Origin: Nitrospirota bacterium
GTDB taxonomy: Bacteria > Nitrospirota > UBA9217
Assembly: GCA_013334545.1 (NCBI GenBank)
Contig: JAAXXJ010000046.1
Span: forward strand, 1 to 14,972
Reading direction: 5' to 3'
Length of the DNA: 14,972 nt
Shown here in pieces: positions 1 to 5,695 of the stretch. The number at the start of each line of letters is the position of its first letter. Position 1 is the first letter of the stretch. The position numbers and the translations under genes were made by a program. The notes beneath the pieces were generated by a model. That model did not search any database, was not told the DNA's origin, and was given only the letters and a program-made list of their open reading frames with translations.

Positions 1-1
1 C

Positions 2-499
2 GTGGTGCAGGACGTAGGCGCAGACGCGGCACGGTACATTTTTCTGACGCGCAGGTCCGACAGCCATCTCGATTTTGATCTCGACATAGCGAAGGAACAG
101 TCCCGGGAGAACCCGGTCTATTACGTACAGTATGCCCACGCGAGGATCGCGAGCGTGTTCCGCGAGGCGGAGGCGAGGACGATCCCGGTCCCGACGCGTG
201 ACACGGTGGACCTTTCGCTCCTCGACCTCGAGGAAGAGCGGAACATCATCAAGGCCCTTGCAAAGTATCCCGAGGTGGTCGAGGAAGCGGCGCTGAACTA
301 CGAGCCCCACCGCCTGACCTTCTATCTTCAGGACCTGGCGGGCCTGCTGCACAATTACTACTTCAAGCACCGCATCATCTCGGACGATGCCGCGCTTGCC
401 GGGGTCATGGGCAGCCGGCTGTTCCTGATGAAGCAGGTCAAGACGGTGATCCAGAGCGCGCTCAGGATATTGGGCGTGACGGCGCCGGAGAGAATGTAA
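2..499 (+). CDS. argS: Arginyl-tRNA synthetase, C-terminal part (5' truncated by window)
   Basis: This is the C-terminal 165 residues of arginyl-tRNA synthetase, the cytoplasmic class I enzyme that charges tRNA-Arg. What remains is the end of the catalytic core and the all-helical DALR anticodon-binding domain. It is recognised by the run RENPVYYVQYAHARI near residues 35-49, the helix with HNYYFKHRI near residues 117-125, and the typical ending LGVTAPERM. The reading frame is open at the window edge, so the GTG at position 2 is an internal valine and not a start. The HIGH and KMSKS motifs lie outside the window. The stop is TAA at 497-499. The next gene, tgt, follows on the same strand after a 104-bp spacer filled by a palindromic repeat, so co-transcription is plausible but unproven. 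Confidence 0.93.
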   Translation: MVQDVGADAARYIFLTRRSDSHLDFDLDIAKEQSRENPVYYVQYAHARIASVFREAEARTIPVPTRDTVDLSLLDLEEERNIIKALAKYPEVVEEAALNYEPHRLTFYLQDLAGLLHNYYFKHRIISDDAALAGVMGSRLFLMKQVKTVIQSALRILGVTAPERM

Positions 500-505
500 G
501 ACAAC

Positions 506-594
506 TGCGGATCGCGGAATGTGGATTGCGGAATGAAAAACGATAGGATATCCAAAAGAATTGATAATCCGAAATCCCCAATCCGCAATCCGAA
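506..594. repeat. Heptamer palindromic element A (4 x 7 bp, loop, 4 x 7 bp)
   Basis: This inverted repeat fills the argS-tgt spacer. The left arm (506-533) is exactly four 7-bp units with consensus TGCGGAW. A 33-bp centre (534-566) contains the small palindrome GGATATCC. The right arm (567-594) is four 7-bp units with consensus ATCCGNA. Aligning the left arm with the reverse complement of the right arm gives 22 of 28 matches by eye. A transcript could fold into a long imperfect hairpin. There is no T-run after it, so it is not a classical terminator. The layout matches elements B and C although the heptamer sequence differs. Confidence 0.8.
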
Positions 595-603
595 ATAGTA
601 CTT

Positions 604-1719
604 GTGTTCAACTTTTCTTTGACAATAAAGGGTGCCGACACTGCCGGACGTCTCGGGAAGATCACGACGTCCCACGGAGATATCCGTACGCCGGTGTTCA
701 TGCCGGTGGGCACACAGGCGACCGTCAAGACGCTGTCGCCCGAAGACCTGGATGCGATCGGCGCCGAGATCATCCTGTCGAATACGTACCACCTGTTCCT
801 CCGGCCCGGGCATGAACTGATCCGCGAGTTCGGTGGGCTGCACCGGTTCATGAACTGGCAGAGGCCGGTCCTCACGGACAGCGGCGGGTTCCAGGTCTTC
901 AGCCTGGCCGATCTCCGGAAGGTGACCGACGAGGGCGTGACCTTCCAGTCCCACATTGACGGCGGGGCAAAGCACGTCATCACGCCCGAGTACGCCGTCG
1001 AGATCCAGGAAGCGCTCGGCGCGGACATCATCATGGCGTTCGATGAGTGCATTCCGTACCCTGCCACGCGCGACTACGCGCAGGAGTCCCTGGAGCGGAC
1101 GCACCGGTGGGCGAAGCGCTGCCGCGAGGCGAAGAAGGACACGGGCCAGGCGCTCTTCGGGATCGTGCAGGGCGGCATGTACCCTGATCTCCGGAGGCAA
1201 TCGGCCGAGGCGCTCGTGGACATCGGGTTCGACGGCTACGCCGTAGGCGGGCTGTCCGTAGGCGAGACCAAGCCCCTGATGTACGAGATGCTCGAGGCGA
1301 CGGTGCCGCATCTGCCGCAGCACCTGCCCCGCTATCTCATGGGCGTAGGGACGCCGGAGGACCTGGTGGAGGGGGTGGACCGGGGCATCGACATGTTCGA
1401 CTGCGTGATGCCCACGCGGAACGCCCGGAACGGGACGTTCTTCACCTCCTTCGGCAAGCTGGTGATCCGGAACAGCCGGTACGAGCGGGACAAGGACCCC
1501 ATCGATCCGGCATGCGGATGCTCCACGTGCAGGGATTTCTCGCGGGCGTATCTTCGGCATCTGTTCAACGCCGGCGAGGTGCTGGCCCTGCGGCTGGGGA
1601 CCATCCATAACCTGTTCTTCTATCTCAACCTGATGAGGGATATACGGTCGAGCATCGAGCACGGGCAATTCAAGGAGTTCAAGAAGGAGTTCCTGGCGAA
1701 GCGCGGGCAGGAAGAGTAA
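604..1719 (+). CDS. tgt: Queuine tRNA-ribosyltransferase (tRNA-guanine transglycosylase)
   Basis: Tgt exchanges guanine 34 of tRNAs with GUN anticodons for preQ1, the committed tRNA step of queuosine synthesis. The 371 residues match the usual bacterial length. Visible motifs are HGDIRTPVFMPVGT (24-37), TDSGGFQVFSL (91-101, with Asp92), AFDECIPYP (145-153), GIVQGGMYPDLR (186-197), GYAVGGLSVGE (211-221) and GIDMFDCVMPTRNARNG (261-277). Asp266 in the last block is the expected nucleophile. The zinc site is Cys304, Cys306, Cys309 and His335. The start is GTG at 604, because homologues begin shortly before the TPVFMPVGT block and no in-frame ATG lies closer upstream. No Shine-Dalgarno sequence precedes it; the upstream bases belong to a palindromic repeat. 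It lies upstream of yajC-secDF, an order common in bacteria. Confidence 0.97.
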   Translation: MFNFSLTIKGADTAGRLGKITTSHGDIRTPVFMPVGTQATVKTLSPEDLDAIGAEIILSNTYHLFLRPGHELIREFGGLHRFMNWQRPVLTDSGGFQVFSLADLRKVTDEGVTFQSHIDGGAKHVITPEYAVEIQEALGADIIMAFDECIPYPATRDYAQESLERTHRWAKRCREAKKDTGQALFGIVQGGMYPDLRRQSAEALVDIGFDGYAVGGLSVGETKPLMYEMLEATVPHLPQHLPRYLMGVGTPEDLVEGVDRGIDMFDCVMPTRNARNGTFFTSFGKLVIRNSRYERDKDPIDPACGCSTCRDFSRAYLRHLFNAGEVLALRLGTIHNLFFYLNLMRDIRSSIEHGQFKEFKKEFLAKRGQEE

Positions 1720-1724
1720 CATCA

Positions 1725-1796
1725 TTCAAAGTTCAACGTTCAATGTTCAAGGAGTGCGGCAAGACACGCTTTGAACCTTTAACCGTAAACCTGAAA
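1725..1796. repeat. Heptamer palindromic element B (4 x 7 bp, loop, 4 x 7 bp)
   Basis: This inverted repeat lies in the tgt-yajC spacer. The left arm (1725-1752) is four perfect tandem units TTCAANG, in which N is A, C, T and G in turn. The centre (1753-1768) is 16 bp and GC-richer. The right arm (1769-1796) is four looser 7-bp units that each start with C and end in AA; the first, CTTTGAA, is the exact reverse complement of the first left unit. By eye the arms match at about 19 of 28 positions. It ends nine bases before the yajC ribosome-binding site. Confidence 0.75.
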
Positions 1797-1817
1797 TAAT
1801 CCATAGGAGGTACCACC

Positions 1818-2153
1818 ATGTTCGTTTCGATAGCACACGCAATGGGCGCCCCGGGCGGCGCGGGTCAGCAGGGCGGGGGCGGCTTCAGCGGTCTTTTCAT
1901 GATGCTGATCATCTTCGGCATCTTCTACTTCATTCTGATCCGACCCCAGCAGAAGAAGATGAAGGAGCACAAGAAGATGGTGGAACAGCTCAAGAAGGGC
2001 GACAAGGTCATCGTCTCCGGCGGCGTGTATGGCACGGTCGTGGGCGTCGGTACGGAGACCCTGAAGGTGGAGATCGCCGACGGGGTCAAGGTAAAGATCG
2101 CGCGCAGTTCCGTGGGTACGGTCCTGACCGAGGAAGAAGCGAGCAAAGAGTAG
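1818..2153 (+). CDS. yajC: Preprotein translocase subunit YajC
   Basis: YajC is the small membrane partner of SecD and SecF in the Sec translocon accessory complex. The 111-residue protein has a short glycine-rich N-terminus, one hydrophobic helix (about 24-41) ending in the family hallmark IRPQQKKMKEHKKM, and a cytoplasmic domain with GDKVIVSGGVYGTV (about 59-72). Length and topology are normal for the family. The ATG at 1818 is fixed by a strong AGGAGGT at 1805-1811, six bases upstream. It lies between tgt and secD on the same strand, and both flanking spacers hold heptamer palindromes. The glycine- and glutamine-rich segment at 10-21 before the membrane helix is low complexity. Confidence 0.97.
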   Translation: MFVSIAHAMGAPGGAGQQGGGGFSGLFMMLIIFGIFYFILIRPQQKKMKEHKKMVEQLKKGDKVIVSGGVYGTVVGVGTETLKVEIADGVKVKIARSSVGTVLTEEEASKE

Positions 2154-2160
2154 GAGAATC

Positions 2161-2239
2161 ATTCAAGATTCAATATTCAAGATTCAAGACGGTGCAGGGC
2201 GGCCGCCTAGTATTGGATATTGATTATTCCCTTGTGAAT
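2161..2239. repeat. Heptamer palindromic element C (4 x 7 bp, loop, 4 x 7 bp)
   Basis: This inverted repeat lies in the yajC-secD spacer. The left arm (2161-2188) is four tandem 7-bp units with consensus ATTCAAG, three of them identical and one with T at the last position. The centre (2189-2211) is a GC-rich 23-bp stretch. The right arm (2212-2239) is four units with consensus ATTGNNT, the last one poor. By eye the arms match at about 19 of 28 positions. The core TTCAA is shared with element B, but the repeat phase and sixth and seventh positions differ. Confidence 0.7.
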
Positions 2240-2261
2240 TTGTTTCTGAGGAGGACGTTCC

Positions 2262-3833
2262 ATGAAATCAAGCATCCAATGGAGACTCGGGCTCATTCTC
2301 CTGTCGGTGGTGATCGCGCTGGTCCTGTTTTTGCCGTCTACCCCAGTAGGGGACAAGCTGCCTGACTGGTGGCGCCACAACGTCTCAAAGATCGCCCTCG
2401 GGCTCGACCTCAGGGGCGGAAGCCACCTTGTCATGCAGGTGGAAACGGATAAGGCCGTCGAGGCTGCTGTTGACAACATCGTCTCGGATCTGCAGACCAC
2501 GGCATTGTCCGAGGGGGTCGCGGTCCAGTTCAGCCGGTCAGGCCAGGATATCACGGCGAAGTTCGCCGAGGCGCTCGAGGACAAGGTGGAGACCTTCGTG
2601 AAGAAGACCTACGCTGTCCTGGTGCTGAAGGACCGGTCGAAGGGGCAGCTGGTGTACGGCCTCCAGCCGGCCCGCGCCAATGAAATGAAAGAGGATGCTG
2701 TCCGGCAGGCAAAGGAACGGACCGAGCGGAGGATCAACAAGTTCGGAGTCGCTGAGCCCAACGTATACAAGCAGGGGGTGGACCAGGTGGTGATCCAGCT
2801 TCCGGGCATCAAGAACCCCCAGGAGGCCATCTCATTCATGAAGACCGCCGGCCGGCTTGAGTTCAAGCTGGTCGACACCGAGTCCGATATGACTAAAGCG
2901 CTGGCAGGCAAGGTACCCGAAGGCCGCGAGATCCTGTACAGCGAGGGCGTGGGGGAGACCGGCAAAGTGACCCGTCAGCCATACCTCCTTTTCACGCAGA
3001 CGCTCTTGACCGGCGACCGGCTCAAGGAGGCCAAGGTCAGCATCGACGAGTATGGCAAGCCCGCAATCAGCATTACCTTTGACGGCGACGGCGCGCGGGT
3101 GTTCGAACGGATCACCGGCGAGAATATTGATAAGCAGCTGGCCATCGTCCTCGATGGCGTCGTCCATTCCGCGCCGCGGATCAAGGACCGTATTTCCGGG
3201 GGCAGCGCCCAGATCACGGGCAACTTCACGCATGACGAGGCGGCGAAGCTCGCCATCGTTCTCCGGGAGTCTCTACCCGCGCCGATGAAGATCGTCCAGA
3301 ACGTGACCATCGGCCCGTCCCTGGGCCAGGATTCCATCAATAAGGGCGTGCGGGCAGCCGTCATCGGCGGGATCATCGTGGTCGTGTTCATGGTGGTCTA
3401 TTACGGCCTGTCGGGCCTCATCGCCGATTATGCCATCATCCTCAACATGGTCCTGCTTCTCGGGGCCATGGCTTTCCTGAACGCCACGCTTACGCTGCCG
3501 GGCATCGCGGGCATCATCCTGACCATCGGTATGGGCGTGGACACGAACGTCCTGATGTTCGAGCGCATCCGCGAAGAGATCCGCGCCGGGAAACCGCCGC
3601 GGCCGGCCATCGACTCGGGGTATGACAAGGCGTTCCTCACTATCCTGGATTCGCATGTGACCACGCTGATCACGGCGGCCATGCTGTTCATGTTCGGCAC
3701 TGGCCCCATTAAGGGATTCGCCGTGACGCTGTGCCTAGGCATCATGATCAATCTCTACTCGGCGCTGGTGGGCACCAAGGTCATCTTCGATATCATCAAC
3801 GCCAAGTGGAAGCTGGATAAATTAAGTATTTAG
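2262..3833 (+). CDS. secD: Protein translocase subunit SecD
   Basis: SecD is an RND-type inner-membrane protein that, with SecF, uses the proton-motive force to pull secreted proteins out of SecYEG on the periplasmic side. The 523 residues show an N-terminal membrane helix (about 8-25), the LGLDLRGGSHLVMQV motif (46-60), a large periplasmic P1 region, and the block AIVLDGVVHSAPRIKDRISGG followed by GNFTHDEAAKLAIVLRESLPAP. The C-terminal five-helix domain includes GMGVDTNVLMFERIREE. The ATG at 2262 has GAGGAGG at 2248-2254. Length is within the usual bacterial range (about 500-620). secF follows after 80 bp and the two proteins form one complex. Confidence 0.98.
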   Translation: MKSSIQWRLGLILLSVVIALVLFLPSTPVGDKLPDWWRHNVSKIALGLDLRGGSHLVMQVETDKAVEAAVDNIVSDLQTTALSEGVAVQFSRSGQDITAKFAEALEDKVETFVKKTYAVLVLKDRSKGQLVYGLQPARANEMKEDAVRQAKERTERRINKFGVAEPNVYKQGVDQVVIQLPGIKNPQEAISFMKTAGRLEFKLVDTESDMTKALAGKVPEGREILYSEGVGETGKVTRQPYLLFTQTLLTGDRLKEAKVSIDEYGKPAISITFDGDGARVFERITGENIDKQLAIVLDGVVHSAPRIKDRISGGSAQITGNFTHDEAAKLAIVLRESLPAPMKIVQNVTIGPSLGQDSINKGVRAAVIGGIIVVVFMVVYYGLSGLIADYAIILNMVLLLGAMAFLNATLTLPGIAGIILTIGMGVDTNVLMFERIREEIRAGKPPRPAIDSGYDKAFLTILDSHVTTLITAAMLFMFGTGPIKGFAVTLCLGIMINLYSALVGTKVIFDIINAKWKLDKLSI

Positions 3834-3834
3834 G

Positions 3835-3897
3835 AATGAAAAATGCGAAATAAAGATAGAACACTTTTGTTTTTCATTTTGATCTTTTAATTTAGCT
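3835..3897. repeat. AT-rich inverted repeat D between secD and secF
   Basis: This AT-rich spacer contains a perfect 9-bp inverted repeat, AATGAAAAA at 3835-3843 and TTTTTCATT at 3870-3878. Around it lie A-rich then T-rich runs that can be read in 7-bp steps, such as TGAAAAA and TGCGAAA on the left and TTTTTCA and TTTTGAT on the right. The heptamer pattern is clearly looser than in elements A-C, so membership in the same family is a guess. It ends just before the secF ribosome-binding site. Confidence 0.45.
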
Positions 3898-3913
3898 TTC
3901 TCCGGAGGAGACA

Positions 3914-4822
3914 ATGCTGCAGATCCTGCATAAGACCAATATCGATTTCATGGGATGGAAGAAGATCTCATTTGCCGTGATGGCAGTCATGATCGGCCTC
4001 GGGCTCATTGCCCTGGTGCAGGTGGGCCGCGGCAAGGCGAACCTGGGCATCGACTTCGTGGGCGGCACCACGGTGCAGCTCAGCTTCAAGGATAAGCTGC
4101 CGCTCGACGAGGCCCGCGCGGCACTCGAGAAGGCCGGGTTCGCGGGAGCATCGCTCCAGGAGTTCGCAGAGGGGAACAAAGTCCTGATCCGTCTCAGGGA
4201 GCACGAGGGCGTGGCCGAGAAGGTCGTTACCCTATTCAAGCAGGCCTTCCCGAACCGTGCCTTCGAGGTGGACAGCACCACCGAGATCGGGCCGACCATC
4301 GGGAAAGACCTTCAGAAGGACGCGCTGCTCGCCATCACCTTCTCGATGATCGCGATCATCATCTACATCGCCATCCGGTTCGAGTTCAAGTTCGGCGTGG
4401 CCGCCGCCATCGCGACGATGCACGACGTCCTTGCCGTCCTTGCGGTCTTCTACCTGTTGAACAAGGAGATCAACCTTCTCATCGTAACGGCGCTCCTGAC
4501 GCTAGCCGGTTATTCGCTCACGGACACGGTCGTGGTCTTTGACCGGATCCGCGAGAATCTCAAGCGCGCCAAACGGGAGCCACTCGGGACGCTGGTGAAC
4601 AACAGCATAAACGAGGTGCTGTCCCGGACCATCATCACCTCGCTCACCGTGGTGCTCGTGCTCGTCCCGCTGGTTTTCTTCGGCGGCGAAGTGCTGCACG
4701 ACTTCTCGCTGGCGCTCCTGATCGGTGTGGGGTTCGGCTCGTACTCGTCGATCTTCGTGGCAAGCCCCCTCCTGGTGACGTGGCATGTGAGAACCGGCGG
4801 GAGCCTGATCAAGAAGAAATAA
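3914..4822 (+). CDS. secF: Protein translocase subunit SecF
   Basis: SecF is the inner-membrane partner of SecD in proton-driven late-stage protein export. The 302 residues show the first membrane helix (about 17-37), the SecF motif LGIDFVGGTTVQLSF near 46-60, a small periplasmic domain, TEIGPTIGKDLQKDAL leading into the second helix, and the RND signature GYSLTDTVVVFDRIRENL in the C-terminal membrane domain. The ATG at 3914 is supported by GGAGGAG at 3904-3910. Length is typical (about 290-320). It is the last gene of the tgt-yajC-secDF run: a rho-independent terminator starts 27 bases after the stop. Confidence 0.98.
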   Translation: MLQILHKTNIDFMGWKKISFAVMAVMIGLGLIALVQVGRGKANLGIDFVGGTTVQLSFKDKLPLDEARAALEKAGFAGASLQEFAEGNKVLIRLREHEGVAEKVVTLFKQAFPNRAFEVDSTTEIGPTIGKDLQKDALLAITFSMIAIIIYIAIRFEFKFGVAAAIATMHDVLAVLAVFYLLNKEINLLIVTALLTLAGYSLTDTVVVFDRIRENLKRAKREPLGTLVNNSINEVLSRTIITSLTVVLVLVPLVFFGGEVLHDFSLALLIGVGFGSYSSIFVASPLLVTWHVRTGGSLIKKK

Positions 4823-4848
4823 TCATCTTCGAAGGGAAACCGATTATC

Positions 4849-4883
4849 GAATCCCCTCCCGTCATGGGCGGGGATTCTTGTTT
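4849..4883 (+). terminator. Intrinsic terminator after secF
   Basis: GAATCCCC (4849-4856) pairs with GGGGATTC (4870-4877). The stem continues past one mismatch with three more G-C pairs around a 5-base loop (4861-4865). The T-rich sequence TTGTTT follows at 4878-4883. It sits right after the secF stop and before the YkgJ-type gene, so it most likely ends the sec operon. Confidence 0.75.
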
Positions 4884-4890
4884 CGAGAAC

Positions 4891-5577
4891 ATGAAAAAGC
4901 AGAGCATGAAAAGGACCATCCGCATCGCCGGAAGCGACGCTGTGCCGCTCGGACAGTCCGATCCGGTCCAGCTCGCCTGCGGGACCGCGGGCTGCAGCTC
5001 GAACTGTTGCGCGAACGGGCCGCACATCATCCTGAACCCCTACGAGATCGCGCTCATCTGCAAGGCTGCCGGTATGTCCTACGAGGACCTGCTCGATATC
5101 GTTGAGACGGACCGGGTGAACGGCTTTCCGCTGGTCATGCTGCCGCGGGATCCGGCCTGTCATTTCTGGACGGAAACGGGTTGCCGCATCTACGAGGCCC
5201 GTCCGCTCGCCTGCAGGCTCTTCCCGCTTGGCAGGGTGTTCGAGAACGGCCATTCTTTTATTGTCCTCCCTGATCGCAACCGGTGCACCGGTCTGGTCCC
5301 GGCGCCGGCCCGAATGCTCGTCGACTATCTCCGGGAACAGGATACGGAAATGCAGGTCAGTATGGCCGACGCGTGGATCGAATTTGTCACCGACATGGAA
5401 CGCCTGCACCTTCCCGACCAGCCCGTCACGTCCGTCGCCTTCCATATGCTGGTGTACAGTCCGGACACGCCGCCGACATCGGATCCATCGCATTCCCCTG
5501 CGATCCCCGAAGAACGCTTTCTCCTCCGTCTCGCCACCGCACGCCAGAAACTTCCTCAGTTTCTGAAAACGCGTTAA
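4891..5577 (+). CDS. YkgJ-type zinc/iron-chelating cysteine-cluster protein
   Basis: A 228-residue cytoplasmic protein of the CxxxxCxxxCC (YkgJ, PF03692-like) family, whose members are thought to bind zinc or an iron-sulfur centre and whose function is unsettled. From the ATG at 4891, cysteines lie at 30, 35, 39 and 40 (CGTAGCSSNCC), then 90, 98 and 108 in the family block GCRIYEARPLACRLFPLGR (97-115), and 132. The frame is open back to 4780 inside secF, but a longer start would put the secF terminator hairpin in the coding region. The alternatives 4891 and 4906 both have weak ribosome-binding sites, so the exact start is uncertain. The C-terminal 60 residues lack recognisable motifs. No promoter is obvious, so it may depend on read-through from secF. 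Confidence 0.85.
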   Translation: MKKQSMKRTIRIAGSDAVPLGQSDPVQLACGTAGCSSNCCANGPHIILNPYEIALICKAAGMSYEDLLDIVETDRVNGFPLVMLPRDPACHFWTETGCRIYEARPLACRLFPLGRVFENGHSFIVLPDRNRCTGLVPAPARMLVDYLREQDTEMQVSMADAWIEFVTDMERLHLPDQPVTSVAFHMLVYSPDTPPTSDPSHSPAIPEERFLLRLATARQKLPQFLKTR

Positions 5578-5600
5578 GCAGGGCTGCTCCTCCTGCTTTC
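5576..5600 (+). terminator. Possible weak terminator after the cysteine-cluster gene
   Basis: AAGCAGG (5576-5582), overlapping the TAA stop, can pair with CCTGCTT (5592-5598) around a 9-base loop. It is followed only by a short pyrimidine run, TTCCC. The poor T-tract makes termination uncertain. Confidence 0.3.
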
Positions 5601-5660
5601 CCTGTGCAGATAATATGCGCTTTTATCGGGAGTTGTCCTTGCACACCTCAAGAACTTCTA

Positions 5661-5689
5661 TTGACATGCTGTGTGCACGGCTATAATAT
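5661..5689 (+). promoter_or_regulatory. Sigma70-like promoter of the lytic transglycosylase gene
   Basis: A perfect -35 hexamer TTGACA (5661-5666) is followed by TATAAT (5682-5687) at 15-bp spacing; the overlapping TAATAT (5684-5689) gives the ideal 17 bp. Transcription would start at about 5694-5697, on or just before the ATG at 5696. This either makes a leaderless mRNA or points to the next ATG at 5726. Confidence 0.7.
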
Positions 5690-5695
5690 AGCAAC

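Noticed and set aside
358..1725. A 455-codon open frame on the minus strand across tgt
   Set aside because: It lies antisense to the fully conserved tgt gene, has a composition typical of a GC-rich shadow frame and shows no motif. Its middle crosses the heptamer repeat.
506..2239. Heptamer repeats as a CRISPR array
   Set aside because: Units are 7 bp and contiguous without unique spacers, are arranged as inverted arms, and have no cas genes nearby.
4510..5493. A 327-codon minus-strand frame spanning secF and the cysteine-cluster gene
   Set aside because: It crosses two well-supported genes and an intrinsic terminator, with no motifs and a composition like other shadow frames.
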